Notes: generated by a model from the sequence alone, not told the origin. A DNA stretch of 64,000 nt from Hyalangium versicolor (GCF_020103695.1 NZ_JAHXBF010000001.1:682001-746000), one strand, 5' to 3'; positions 37,315-46,625 are shown, counted from the stretch's first letter. Numbers and translations: made by a program.

Positions 37315-38661
37315 TCAAACCAAGCGCTTTCTCCGAGAAGTCACTGCCTTGCCCCAGCCCAGGAAGATCTTCGCGAACGGATGCTTCGATACGCGCGTGC
37401 TCCCTGCTCGAGCCTTCTCCCACTCGGCCAGCTGACGGAGTGTGAAGGCTTGGGGCTGGAGGTTCTGTGCGCCGCGGCTCCGGATGGACAGATCCAGCGC
37501 ATGCACGGGCCGCCGCCTCATGGGTTCGCTCCTGAGCGCATCCAGGAGTTCCACCTCGTCGGCCTTCTGTCCTCGCAGATAGCGCGTCCCCCGCTCGAAG
37601 CTCTTCCGGGCCTGCTTCCACCATCCTTCGACCGCATCCGCAGCCGGTAGCGGCAGGCTTGCCTCGGGGCCCGGCACGAGGTCCTTGTCCAGGTCCTCGT
37701 CGTCGAGAGGGACGAGTGATTCCTCCTCCTCAGGGGGAGGAAGCTGGTACTTCCCCTCCAGCTTCAGTCCGGTGATGGCCGAGAAGGCCTCGCCGGCCAG
37801 GTTCGCCACCCGCTCGTCATGCATGACTTGCAGGCAGGCCTCCGCGGCGACGGTTTGTCCGCTGAACCCCAGCGCCCAGAGCACGTCCGCTCGTTGTTCC
37901 TCGTTGTTCACCAGGCTCGCCAGCCACTCGGCATCCTTCTCATCCCTGCCGAGCGCCAGCGTGACCAGGCACTGCCGCCGTCCTTCGCCACCTTCCTTCG
38001 CCACCTGCCGGCATGCCTTCCATGCAGGTGAAGCACCCGAGACGAGCCCCGCCATGATCGCGGCCTCGCGCACTCCTGGGCGCGGATCCACCAGAAGCCG
38101 AGGCAGGAGGGATTGCACGATGTCCTGGGACAGAGGATTCGCATCCTGGAGCGCGGCGATCACCTGCCCCGCGTCATCCCGGTAGAGCCACTCCCCCCGG
38201 AACTCCGCGGAGATCGCTCCCCGGAACGACAGAACCTGGAACGCTGCGACCCGGAGGGCCACATCGTCCGCTTTCAGCCGCTTGCGCAGCGCTGCTTCCA
38301 GGCCCTCCCGTTCGCTTAGCCCCAGCGCGCGCCCCACACTGTTTTGCTGAAGAGCATCCCCTCCGTCGAACACCGCGAGGGTCTCCTCCAGCTCCCGCTT
38401 CCCATTTCCGGAGAGCAGCGCGAACGCCGCGGCGGAGATCTTCCCCGCGTCGTCTGCCTCCAGGGCTGGCAGCAGGAGTTCGCCCGCCACGACTTCTCCT
38501 CCCAGCACCAGCCCGTCCAGGTGGGCCAGCAGCCGCTCCTCGAGCGCCGCGGTCTCCAGGACATCGTACGCGGGGGACTGCAGGGCGCGCTCCCATTGGG
38601 ACCAGAGGAACGCGGCCTCCGCGAAGTGCTCCTCCAGCACATCCATCTTCAGAGGTGGCAT
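37315..38661 (-). CDS. TIGR02270-like HEAT-repeat protein of T6SS clusters
   Basis: 448 residues, cytoplasmic, all helical. Repeats resemble HEAT repeats (RVAAFQVLSFRG; VREAAIMAGLVSG; GRRQCLVTLALGRDEKDAEWLASLV). Starts MPPLKMDVLEEHFAEAAFLWSQWERAL, characteristic of the TIGR02270 family. The C-terminal ~90 residues are basic. It follows the DUF6484 gene with a 3-nt gap, so one operon. In myxobacteria this family sits with T6SS accessory genes; a scaffold or chaperone role is inferred. Confidence 0.75.
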   Translation of the reverse strand: MPPLKMDVLEEHFAEAAFLWSQWERALQSPAYDVLETAALEERLLAHLDGLVLGGEVVAGELLLPALEADDAGKISAAAFALLSGNGKRELEETLAVFDGGDALQQNSVGRALGLSEREGLEAALRKRLKADDVALRVAAFQVLSFRGAISAEFRGEWLYRDDAGQVIAALQDANPLSQDIVQSLLPRLLVDPRPGVREAAIMAGLVSGASPAWKACRQVAKEGGEGRRQCLVTLALGRDEKDAEWLASLVNNEEQRADVLWALGFSGQTVAAEACLQVMHDERVANLAGEAFSAITGLKLEGKYQLPPPEEEESLVPLDDEDLDKDLVPGPEASLPLPAADAVEGWWKQARKSFERGTRYLRGQKADEVELLDALRSEPMRRRPVHALDLSIRSRGAQNLQPQAFTLRQLAEWEKARAGSTRVSKHPFAKIFLGWGKAVTSRRKRLV

Positions 38662-38664
38662 GGC

Positions 38665-39249
38665 TCAGTTGATCTGGACGCTGCCGCCCTTGATGCGGTT
38701 CACACCCGTGGAGTGGGTCTCCACATAGGTGCCTTTGAGGATGAGCTTGCCGTTGCGCCGCAGGGTGATGCTGGCCTGGCCGCACCGGAGGACGATCTCA
38801 TCGTTGCCCTCGATCACCACCTGCCTGCCATCCACGAGCACCTCCATGGGCTCCGCCCGGTTCACTTCGGGGGCTGGCGGCTTCTCGGGCTCTGGCGGCT
38901 TCTCGGGCTGCGAGGCCGCGACCGGGTTCGGCGCCGCGAGCACCGCGTCCAGCAGTGGGGTAGGGCTCTCCGCCTGGAAGAGGCCGATGATCACCGGCAG
39001 GCGGGGATCTCCGTTCTCGAAGAGCAGCATCACGCCCTGGCGCTGGGCAGCCGCGCTTCGCAGGGCTTCGGGCTCCTGCGGGAGCGTCCTCCGAGCGGCG
39101 AGGGGGCCGTGGACGTTGCCCGGGAAGTCCACCAGCGGGCGTCCCTCGGCATCCACTCCCACGAGCCATCCCGATCGAGGCGTCGTGATGGGCTCGAGCG
39201 TCTCGAGCCCTGGGGCTTTCGGCTTGGCGGTGTGGGGTGGGGCGCTCAT
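38665..39249 (-). CDS. DUF6484-type T6SS accessory protein
   Basis: 194 residues from ATG 39249. N-terminal beta region VGVDAEGRPLVDFPGN and RQGVMLLFENGDPRLPVIIGLF are like the OB-fold seen next to VgrG genes. A Pro/Glu-rich linker follows, and the C-terminus ASITLRRNGKLILKGTYVE ... NRIKGGSVQIN matches the family end. Probably interacts with the tip complex. Divergent from the DUF2169 gene; the 144-nt gap 39250-39393 should hold promoters for both. Confidence 0.75.
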   Translation of the reverse strand: MSAPPHTAKPKAPGLETLEPITTPRSGWLVGVDAEGRPLVDFPGNVHGPLAARRTLPQEPEALRSAAAQRQGVMLLFENGDPRLPVIIGLFQAESPTPLLDAVLAAPNPVAASQPEKPPEPEKPPAPEVNRAEPMEVLVDGRQVVIEGNDEIVLRCGQASITLRRNGKLILKGTYVETHSTGVNRIKGGSVQIN

Positions 39250-39393
39250 TCCCCTAGCGTACCCCAAGGCGTGCGGCGGTAGGGGCCTGAGCCCCTGATG
39301 CATCGCGGGCCTCCGCGTTCGTCTTTCCCCATGCCGGGGGGACGACTATATTCCAACCCTTCACCCCGAACTGCCCCTCCCTCTGGTTCCGAG

Positions 39394-40395
39394 ATGGAAC
39401 TCGTCAACAGGACGCCCTTCGCCGCCGAGCGCACCGTGGTGCCAGATCGTGAGGGGCGCGACGTGCTCCTCACGGTCGTCAAGTGCACCTATGCGCTGGG
39501 GAAGGGTGGCCGCCTGGAGCCCGCCCCGAAGCAGCTCCCCGTGCAGGCCGTGGACGACTTCTACGGCGAGCCGGGCGAGTCCAGCGTCCGGTGGGAGTCG
39601 GACCTCGCGGTCTACAAGCCCGCCACGGACGTGGTGGTGCTCGGGCACGCGTATCCGCCTCGCCGCCCGGAGCCTCAGGTCCAGGTCGCGCTGCGGGTGG
39701 GGAAGATCTTCCGGGTGCTCACCGTCTTCGGAGATCGGCGCTGGCGAAAGGGGCTGGGCCTTTCCTCGCCAGAGCCGTTCGCGAAGATGCCGCTCACCTA
39801 CGAGCGCGCCTTCGGCGGAACGGACCGCAGTGCCCCTGATCCCCGCCACCACGAGATGGATCCGCGCAACCCGGTGGGCCGGGGCTTCCGCGCCCAGCGC
39901 ACGGGGCTCCCCGCTGGGGAGGGCTTCCTGCCCAACATCGAGGATCCCGAGCACCTCATCCGCTCGCCCAAGGACAGGCCCCCCCCCGCGGGGTTGGGTT
40001 TCATCGCTCGGAGCTGGCAACCCCGCGCCGCCCTGGCGGGCACCTATGGCGAGGCCTGGCGGAAGAACCGCGCGCCGCTGCCTCCCGAGGACTTCGACAA
40101 TCGCCACCACAACGCGGCACCTGCGCCGCTCATCGCCTCTCCTTTCTTCGAGGGGAACGAATTGGTGGAGCTCGCCCACCTGAGCCCTCGGGGCACGTTG
40201 CGCTTCCATCTTCCTGGAACCCGGCCTCGCGTCTTCGTCGGCATCGCGCGGGAGCGCCATGAGGTGCCCATGCGCTTCGACACGCTCGTACTGCTGCCTG
40301 ACGAGGAGCAGGCCGTCATGCTGTGGCGCGGCCACCGCCGGCTCACGCCCCAGGACATGCTCCAGGTGGAGCACATCGAGGTGAGGCAGCAATGA
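39394..40395 (+). CDS. DUF2169 T6SS effector-adaptor protein
   Basis: 333 residues from ATG 39394 (MELVNRTPFAAERTV). DUF2169 features: KCTYALGK, FGGTDRSAPD, NPVGRGF, HNAAPAP, VELAHLSPRG, and RPRVFVGI. Members act as adaptors/chaperones that load effectors or PAAR proteins onto VgrG in other bacteria. Overlaps the following gene at ATGA. Confidence 0.85.
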   Translation: MELVNRTPFAAERTVVPDREGRDVLLTVVKCTYALGKGGRLEPAPKQLPVQAVDDFYGEPGESSVRWESDLAVYKPATDVVVLGHAYPPRRPEPQVQVALRVGKIFRVLTVFGDRRWRKGLGLSSPEPFAKMPLTYERAFGGTDRSAPDPRHHEMDPRNPVGRGFRAQRTGLPAGEGFLPNIEDPEHLIRSPKDRPPPAGLGFIARSWQPRAALAGTYGEAWRKNRAPLPPEDFDNRHHNAAPAPLIASPFFEGNELVELAHLSPRGTLRFHLPGTRPRVFVGIARERHEVPMRFDTLVLLPDEEQAVMLWRGHRRLTPQDMLQVEHIEVRQQ

Positions 40396-41468
40396 GCGCT
40401 GGATCGGGCAGGGATGCCAGGAGCAGCTACCCGCTCGCCATCACCGGTCTGGGCATGGTGTCCGCGGTGGGATGGGACGTGGTGGGTAGCTGCGCGGCCA
40501 TCCGTGCGGGCATCAACCGGTTCAAGGAACTGGATACCTTCGCCTCCCGCGCGCCTCACGAAGAGGGAGAGCCCGAGCCGCTGGTGGGCTCCCGGGTGTT
40601 CGCCGAGCGCGGCCCCGATTGGGCCGTGCGGCTGCTCACCCTCGCCATCGAGGACCTCATCCGCAACACCCGGCTCGGGCGCAAGGAACTCGCGCGGATC
40701 CGGCTCGTGGTGTCGCTGCCCGAACCGACACTGTCTCCGGCCCACGCGGCGCTGCACAAAACGCTGCTCCCGACGCTGGCAGCCAAGACGGGCCTGCCCA
40801 CCTCGGCGAGCGTGGTCGGCCATGGTGGAAACGCGGGAATGCTCCGGTGCGTGCAGGATGCGCTGACCGCCGTGACTCGGCCCAAATGGGAGGCCTGCAT
40901 CGTGGCCGGGGTGGACTCGCGCCTGTTCTCCGAGGAGCTGGCGCGGCTCGATCGGGCAGGGCGGCTGAAGAGTTCTCGGAACCGCGACGGCTTCATCCCG
41001 GGCGAGTCCGCGACCGCGGTGCTGCTGGAGCGGCCCTCGGATGCGCTCAAGCGCGGCGCGGAGCCCATCGCCTCGGTGGTGGCGGCCGCGACGGCAGCCG
41101 AGAAGTTCTCGATCGGCTCGGGGGATCAGTCCACGGGAGAAGGGCTGGCCAACGCCATCCGCACCGCCTGCACGGCGGCGGGACTACCCCAGGGGGCGGA
41201 TTGGGTGATCTGCGACCTGAACGGTGAGAGCTACCGGTTCCGGGAGTGGGGCCTGGTGCGAGTGCGCCTGACGCAAGAACTCAAGGGGGTGAGCCGCCTG
41301 TGGCACCCGGCGGATTGCCTGGGGGATGTGGGCGCCTCCACGGGTGGCGTGTTGATGGCGGTCGTCGGCCGTTCCTTCCAACGGAGGTATGCTCCCGCGG
41401 ATCGCGCCCTGCTGTGGGCGGGGAACGATGATGGGCAGCGCACGGCGCTCGTGCTTGCCCGAGCGTGA
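40392..41468 (+). CDS. Beta-ketoacyl synthase-like protein, catalytic Cys missing
   Basis: 358 residues with a thiolase-like fold: LAITGLGMVSAVGWDVVGSCAAIRAG at the start, GFIPGESATAVLLER and SGDQSTGEGLANAIR later, and DCLGDVGASTGGVLMAVV at the end. At the place of the active-site cysteine (normally D-T-A-C-S-S or A-C-A-T-G) it has SASVVGHGGNAG, with no Cys. It is therefore probably not an enzyme but a structural or acyl-binding component. It starts inside the DUF2169 stop and precedes the PAAR-like gene, a recurrent T6SS arrangement. Confidence 0.8.
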   Translation: MSAGSGRDARSSYPLAITGLGMVSAVGWDVVGSCAAIRAGINRFKELDTFASRAPHEEGEPEPLVGSRVFAERGPDWAVRLLTLAIEDLIRNTRLGRKELARIRLVVSLPEPTLSPAHAALHKTLLPTLAAKTGLPTSASVVGHGGNAGMLRCVQDALTAVTRPKWEACIVAGVDSRLFSEELARLDRAGRLKSSRNRDGFIPGESATAVLLERPSDALKRGAEPIASVVAAATAAEKFSIGSGDQSTGEGLANAIRTACTAAGLPQGADWVICDLNGESYRFREWGLVRVRLTQELKGVSRLWHPADCLGDVGASTGGVLMAVVGRSFQRRYAPADRALLWAGNDDGQRTALVLARA

Positions 41469-41486
41469 AGGGGAGGACTCGGAGAT

Positions 41487-41963
41487 ATGGCCAGCCAGGT
41501 CGGAGTGAATCAGCGGACCGTCGTCCACAAGGACAGCAACGGCATCACCATTGCCGCCCCGGATGTCTGCCTGACTCCGGCGCCGCCCGCGCCGCCGGTG
41601 CCCATCCCGTACCCCAACATCGCCAAGTCCGCCGATACGGACAAGGGCGCCAAGTCCGTCACGGTGGACGGCAACCCGATCTGCCACGCCGAGTCCGTCT
41701 TCTCGACGAGCATGGGGGACGAGGCGGGCACCAACAAGGGCGTGGCCTCCGGAAAGACGCAGGGCAAGGCCGAGTTCGTCAGCTACTCCTTCGACGTGAA
41801 GGTGGAGGGCAAGGGCGTGGCTCGGGCCCTGGACATGATGCTCCACAACGACAAGAACACCCCGCCCGCGCCGCTGATCCAGCCTCCGCTCATCGCCATC
41901 CTTCCTCCCAACCCGGATGAGAAGCCGAAGGAGTGGAAGCTGCAGAAGATCGAAGTCCTCTAA
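41487..41963 (+). CDS. DUF4150 PAAR-like protein
   Basis: 158 residues, SD GGAGAT. Conserved core: NGITIAAPDVCLTP, PVPIPYPNIAKS, SVTVDGNPICHAES, STSMGDEAGTNKGVASG, a PAAR-like pattern with Cys and His residues that could bind metal. Members cap the VgrG spike and recruit effectors. Followed after 9 nt by the HExxH protein, which suggests it delivers that protein. Confidence 0.88.
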   Translation: MASQVGVNQRTVVHKDSNGITIAAPDVCLTPAPPAPPVPIPYPNIAKSADTDKGAKSVTVDGNPICHAESVFSTSMGDEAGTNKGVASGKTQGKAEFVSYSFDVKVEGKGVARALDMMLHNDKNTPPAPLIQPPLIAILPPNPDEKPKEWKLQKIEVL

Positions 41964-41972
41964 GGGCTGCCG

Positions 41973-43355
41973 ATGCCGACCACGAAGCAATACGTCAATC
42001 TCCCCACATCGGTTCCCAACCCCGAGCGCGGAAGCACGCGCGCCCTCCAGGTCACTCCGAACACGGTTCCCAACGTGAACCCGGGAGATCGGCTGGAGTG
42101 GTGGATCGAGCCGGCTCCCGGCAACACGGATTCCATCTACCTGAGCCCCGCGCAGCGCCCCCGGCTCCAGTTCAACGAGACGGCCATCACCGTCGCCTCG
42201 GGGAAGTTCGAGAACAGCATCACCTTCCCTCCATCGGGAGGTGACAAGTTCGTCGTGAAGGTGGCCAAGAAGGGAGATCGGGCGAACTTCCTCCAGACGG
42301 ACGAGTTCGAGACCTGGCGGAAGATCTACTACACCGTCCATTACATGGGCGCCGACTCCCAGAACCTCTTCAACTCGTTGAAGGGGAAGTTCGAAGGCGC
42401 CTTCCTGGAAGGCTTCGTCGAGCTCCAGCAGATCCAGATGGTGGCCACCGCTACGCAGATGGCGCGGGTGGATGCCACCACCCAGGCGCAGCTGGGACGG
42501 CCCCAGTTCCACTTCATGCGAGACCCCCCCAATGGGGTCATCGGTCTCCGGCCCTTTGGAAGCGGAGCGCTCGCTGACAAGCCCCATCACGTGGCGCTGC
42601 TGGTGGTGCCGGATATCTACCGCGTGGAGGAGAAGCCTTACGCGCAGCCTACGATTCGGGCCGTCACAGGCACCAAGAACTTCGCTTTCAAGCTGCACCT
42701 GGATCCTGGGGATCCGCTCGCCTTCGTATACCGCGCCACGGTGAGCTGGCCCGGCCGGTTGGCGTTGGATGTCCGGGACAAACTCGCGGTGACAGGGGTG
42801 CCCACGCGGGTCAGCAGCGTGATGACCTGGGATCTCAACACCGTTCCAGGCCTCACGAACCATCTGGCCGCGGCGCCCGCCAACAATTTCAACCTCGACA
42901 TCAAGGTGATCGCTGAGTCCACGGTCATGGGCTACAGCGTCGCCAACTTCTGCATCGTCCGCACCATCGATGGTTCGACGGATGTGCTCCAGACCTTCAC
43001 GCACGAGGTGGGCCATGGCGTGGGGCAGACGGTGGAGAAGGAGTCGCGGTGGGATGGGCCGGGCAATGCGCTGAGTGCCGAGCACAACCCCAACTGGCAT
43101 ACCGATCCCTATGGTGGCAGAGGCCCGCACTGCACGACGAATGCGGTGCTGCAGGCCGCGCCCGTGAGCGCAGGTCTGACCACCGGCCAGTGGTACCAGT
43201 ACGGGGGCGCCGGCCACCTGTGCACGATGTACTTCTCGGGCGAATCGCATGTGGAGCCGGATGGGAAGTTCTGTCCAGCCTGTGTGCCTCGGCTGAAGCG
43301 CTTCAACTTGGAATCCGCCTCGATGAACACCCGACGTTGGGACTACTTCGGCTGA
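41973..43355 (+). CDS. Putative T6SS HExxH metallopeptidase effector
   Basis: 460 residues, no signal peptide. Residues 1-330 are beta-rich and unrecognised (NPGDRLEWWIEPAPGN; GLRPFGSGALADKPHHVALLVV). The zinc motif is FTHEVGHGVGQ: His344, Glu345, His348. Downstream NPNWHTDPYGGRGPHC and YGGAGHLCTM supply possible third ligands, and FCPACVPR has a CxxC. Location immediately after the PAAR-like gene and in a VgrG island makes a secreted effector likely; the target is unknown. The two small genes downstream are immunity or chaperone candidates. Confidence 0.65.
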   Translation: MPTTKQYVNLPTSVPNPERGSTRALQVTPNTVPNVNPGDRLEWWIEPAPGNTDSIYLSPAQRPRLQFNETAITVASGKFENSITFPPSGGDKFVVKVAKKGDRANFLQTDEFETWRKIYYTVHYMGADSQNLFNSLKGKFEGAFLEGFVELQQIQMVATATQMARVDATTQAQLGRPQFHFMRDPPNGVIGLRPFGSGALADKPHHVALLVVPDIYRVEEKPYAQPTIRAVTGTKNFAFKLHLDPGDPLAFVYRATVSWPGRLALDVRDKLAVTGVPTRVSSVMTWDLNTVPGLTNHLAAAPANNFNLDIKVIAESTVMGYSVANFCIVRTIDGSTDVLQTFTHEVGHGVGQTVEKESRWDGPGNALSAEHNPNWHTDPYGGRGPHCTTNAVLQAAPVSAGLTTGQWYQYGGAGHLCTMYFSGESHVEPDGKFCPACVPRLKRFNLESASMNTRRWDYFG

Positions 43356-43366
43356 GGGAGCCCACC

Positions 43367-43861
43367 ATGAAGTATCAAGTGCAGCCCTTCGGATATTCGG
43401 AGCACCCGGCCACGCCCACCGTCGAACTGGGGAAGGAGAGCATCCGGCTGGCGGTGAGCGCGCTCGTCTGCGCGGAAGGCCGCCTGGAGTTCGAGTTTCA
43501 CGCCAAGGCCATGTTCCCCGAGGAGATGGAGGCGCGTTACCGCTCCCTGGGCGAGGCGCTGGTCCTGGTGGTCAACGATGTGGACCAGCATGACGGCTTC
43601 GCGGTTCGCACCTACAACGACTTCATCAAGTGGGAGGACGATCGCACCGTCAACCTCGTCACGCCGCCGGCGTTGCCACTGCCGCCACGGGGTCCGCTGA
43701 AGGCTCAAGGCTATAGCGGTGCTTACGTGAACGGTGTGGTGTCATTCCAGGTGGCGCCGCCGATTCACCGCCCCAGCGTGTTCCTGTACCTCGTGCTGGA
43801 GAACTACGTGTCCAATGTGATCGGCCTGGACCTGATGGCCAACCGAGCCATCGAACTCTGA
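43367..43861 (+). CDS. Hypothetical protein following the metallopeptidase gene
   Basis: 164 residues from ATG 43367 (GAGGGAG upstream), 11 nt after the effector stop. Soluble, beta-rich: EFEFHAKAMFPEEMEARYRSL, ALVLVVNDVDQHDGFAV, a Pro-rich loop (PPALPLPPRGP), then YLVLENYVSNVIGLDL. The latter resembles the QYVSDVLWVV end of the next gene. Could be an immunity protein or an effector chaperone. No family recognised. Confidence 0.55.
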   Translation: MKYQVQPFGYSEHPATPTVELGKESIRLAVSALVCAEGRLEFEFHAKAMFPEEMEARYRSLGEALVLVVNDVDQHDGFAVRTYNDFIKWEDDRTVNLVTPPALPLPPRGPLKAQGYSGAYVNGVVSFQVAPPIHRPSVFLYLVLENYVSNVIGLDLMANRAIEL

Positions 43862-43870
43862 GCACCTCTC

Positions 43871-44266
43871 ATGCGAATCCGATCCCTGACCTTTGGCCGG
43901 AGTGCGCGCACGCCTTCCCTGCGTGGGCTCGGCATTGCCATTACCGTGACCAAGGAGCCGCAGCAGGACCCGGGCCTGGTCGTCTACGGCACGTGCCGGA
44001 TTGCCAAGGCGGATTTGCCCGCGGGGCGCCAGGAACTGCCGAGGGGCATCGTGCTGGTGGCGATCAACCCGGTCACCCAGGGCTCCTACGTCGTCAATCT
44101 GGTGGGTGAGCGCCTGGTGTTCGAGGATGACGCAGAGGAGGCGGGCTCCGAGTGCACCGTCGCATTCCGATGCGCGCTGGAGCCAGGGTTCACCGGGAAC
44201 CTTCCCACCTTGTTCCATGCGTCCTGCCGCCAGTACGTCTCAGACGTGCTCTGGGTCGTGCCCTAG
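43871..44266 (+). CDS. Hypothetical protein, partner of the previous gene
   Basis: 131 residues. LGIAITVTKEPQQDPGLVVYG, RGIVLVAINPVTQGSYVVNLVG, then LPTLFHASCRQYVSDVLWVV. No signal peptide. Shares its C-terminal YVS[ND]V motif and general beta character with the 164-residue protein 9 nt upstream, so the two may be distant paralogues or a heterodimer. Role unknown. Confidence 0.5.
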   Translation: MRIRSLTFGRSARTPSLRGLGIAITVTKEPQQDPGLVVYGTCRIAKADLPAGRQELPRGIVLVAINPVTQGSYVVNLVGERLVFEDDAEEAGSECTVAFRCALEPGFTGNLPTLFHASCRQYVSDVLWVVP

Positions 44267-44291
44267 ATCCCCTCTGAGCGTGGAATCCGGC

Positions 44292-46625
44292 ATGGAATTC
44301 TCTGTCATCGTCGTCACCCACAACGCCCTCGAATTCACTGTCCGCTGTGTGGAGTCGCTGCGCCGGAACCTCCCAGAGCAGGCCGAGATCATCTTCGTGG
44401 ACAACGCCTCCACGGATGGCACTCGCGCATATCTGAAGGAGATCACAGAGCGCATGGGCAGCGTCGCCCAGCTCCTCCTGCTGGACCGGAATGAAGGCTG
44501 GTGCCGAGGCATCAACGCCGGCCTCGAGCGCGCTCGCGGCAAGTACCTCGTCTTGCTGAACAGCGATGTCGTTGTCACTCCTGAGTGGCTCACCGGTTTG
44601 CGCGAGTGCATGGAGCAGGCAGGCACCGTGGTGCCCGGCTTGCGGCGCGTGGGTCTGGTCGGGCCTGTGACGAACTCGGCGGGCGGCCCCCAGCAGGTCG
44701 CCAATCCGCCGCCGTTTCACTCAGCAACCCTGGATACCCACGCCCGACGGCACCGGGATGCATTCCGGCGCAACTGGGGGGCCAGCTTCTTCCTCTCCGG
44801 CTTCTGCTTGATGCTCCACCGTGACTGCTATGCAGAGATCGGCGGGTTGGATGAGCGCTTCTCCCCAGGCGGCTTCGACGACAACGATCTCGTCCTGCGC
44901 GCCCAGGAGAGGGGCTGGGACTGCGTCATCGCCGGAGACGTCTACATCCACCACGAGGGCAGTGCGACGTTCCGCAGGGTTGCTCCGGAGATGCGCAGCG
45001 GGCTCGCCAACCGGGGCCGCTTCTATGAGAAGTGGCGGGAACTCCGCCGGGCCGAGCCGCGGCTCATTGCTGCCTACCGGGTGAAGAACGCTGAGGCCAC
45101 CCTGCGGGAGAGCCTCGAAGCCACCGCTCGCTTCGCGGACGGCATCGTCGTGCTGGACGATGGCTCCTCCGATGGGACTCGTGCGCTCTGCGAACACCAT
45201 CCCGCAGTGCTCCGCTACGAGTACCAGGACCTGCCCTTCCACGAGCGGCGCGATCGCAACCGTGTGCTCACCATGGCCGCGGAGCAGGGTGCGGATTGGA
45301 TCATCTCGATCGACTCCGATGAGGTTTTCGAGATGGACAGGGCGCGGGCACAGCGGCTCATGCGGCTGACAGATCCGCACGTCAAGGTGCTCGGGTTCCA
45401 CTGGTACACCTTCTGGGAGCCGAGCCACACCTACTTCCGTGCGGACGGCATCTTCGGAAACATGTCCGGCTATCGCATGTACCGCTGCGAGCCCGGTCAG
45501 CGCATCGTGCTGGGCACGGAGAACGGTCTGCACTGCGGCAACATCCCTCAATTCCCAGCAGGGGCCGCCCGATACACGGACATCCGGGTGAGACATCTCG
45601 GCTATGACACCGAGCCGCTCCGGCGGGCCAAGCACTCGCGCTACCGCCAACTGGATCCCTCGCCCCGGCCGGACCTCGTGGGCAACAGTGACTACTCACA
45701 CCTGCTGAGCAGCACCGTGACGCTGCGCCGCTATCCGAAAGAGCATGGCGTGTCGCTCTGTGTCATCGCTCGCAACGAGGAGGAGCGCCTGGAGGGCTTC
45801 CTCGCCGGGCTGGAGCCATTCGTCGATGAGATCTGCGTCGTCGACAACGGCAGCACCGACCGGACCCAGGAGATCGCCCGGCGCTTTACCGACAAGGTCG
45901 TGGAGTTCCGCACCGATCGCCTCGATCTGGATCGGTTGCGCAACCGCTGCCTGGACCTCGCGACGCAACCCTGGATCCTCGTGATGGATCCGGATGAGGA
46001 GCTCGCCCTCCAGGATCTGCCCCGGTTGCAGCGGCTGATGGACGATCTGGACGTCCATGCGTACACGTTCCAGGTCTCCAACCACCAGAAGGAAGGGGCC
46101 CCGGTGATGACGCTGGCGGCGCGCCTGTTCCGCAACGACTCGCGGATCCGTTTCTCGCGCCCGGTGCACGAAACGGTCGAGCGGAGCCTTGCCTCTCATC
46201 CCGAACTGGTGGTCCGTCCGTCCAATGTGCCCCTCCAGCACTACGGCTTCCTCAAGGAGGACCAGGCGGTGGAGGGGAAGCTCCAGCGCTACTACGAGCG
46301 CAACCGCGAGTATCGCGAGGCCCACCCCGACGATGCCATGGCCTGGTACAACGAGGCGCTCCATCTCCAGAACGAGGGTCGGGAACTCGAAGCCGCGCGC
46401 TTCCTGGAGCGTGCCGTCGAGCTGGATCCGTCCTTTCTCTCGCCGCGCAGCCAGTTGGCGCTGATCCATCAGGAACTGGCTGTGCGACTGTGGAGCGCCC
46501 TGGCCGAGCGGACCTCTCCGGAGCATCCGGTGCACCGCGTGGCCCGAGATGCGATCGAAATGCTGTACCGGATCACCCCGGGCCGGACGCCCATCGGCAA
46601 GGCCCGCGAGGAGCTGCTGCGATGA
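44292..46625 (+). CDS. Triple-domain GT2 glycosyltransferase with TPR tail
   Basis: 777 residues (ATG 44292; GTG 44280 possible). Domain 1 (1-235): FSVIVVTHNALEFTVRCVES, IIFVDNASTDGT, LLNSDVVV, GASFFLSGFCLMLHRD. Domain 2 (257-470): AYRVKNAEATLRES, IVVLDDGSSDGT, IISIDSDEVF. Domain 3 (487-670): VSLCVIARNEEERLEGFL, ICVVDNGSTDRTQ, VMDPDEEL. A TPR region (677-740, AMAWYNEALHLQNEGRELEAARF) ends the protein. Three GT-A folds in one chain is unusual. It ends inside the next gene's start (ATGA). It may glycosylate effectors or a surface polymer; the link to secretion is by position. Confidence 0.8.
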   Translation: MEFSVIVVTHNALEFTVRCVESLRRNLPEQAEIIFVDNASTDGTRAYLKEITERMGSVAQLLLLDRNEGWCRGINAGLERARGKYLVLLNSDVVVTPEWLTGLRECMEQAGTVVPGLRRVGLVGPVTNSAGGPQQVANPPPFHSATLDTHARRHRDAFRRNWGASFFLSGFCLMLHRDCYAEIGGLDERFSPGGFDDNDLVLRAQERGWDCVIAGDVYIHHEGSATFRRVAPEMRSGLANRGRFYEKWRELRRAEPRLIAAYRVKNAEATLRESLEATARFADGIVVLDDGSSDGTRALCEHHPAVLRYEYQDLPFHERRDRNRVLTMAAEQGADWIISIDSDEVFEMDRARAQRLMRLTDPHVKVLGFHWYTFWEPSHTYFRADGIFGNMSGYRMYRCEPGQRIVLGTENGLHCGNIPQFPAGAARYTDIRVRHLGYDTEPLRRAKHSRYRQLDPSPRPDLVGNSDYSHLLSSTVTLRRYPKEHGVSLCVIARNEEERLEGFLAGLEPFVDEICVVDNGSTDRTQEIARRFTDKVVEFRTDRLDLDRLRNRCLDLATQPWILVMDPDEELALQDLPRLQRLMDDLDVHAYTFQVSNHQKEGAPVMTLAARLFRNDSRIRFSRPVHETVERSLASHPELVVRPSNVPLQHYGFLKEDQAVEGKLQRYYERNREYREAHPDDAMAWYNEALHLQNEGRELEAARFLERAVELDPSFLSPRSQLALIHQELAVRLWSALAERTSPEHPVHRVARDAIEMLYRITPGRTPIGKAREELLR

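Noticed and set aside
40392..41468. Ketosynthase as sign of a polyketide cluster
   Set aside because: No acyltransferase, ACP or other PKS domains nearby, and the active-site Cys is missing; context is T6SS.
41184..43250. Long minus-strand frame (688 codons)
   Set aside because: Antisense to the PAAR-like and metallopeptidase genes, Arg/His/Gly-rich shadow.
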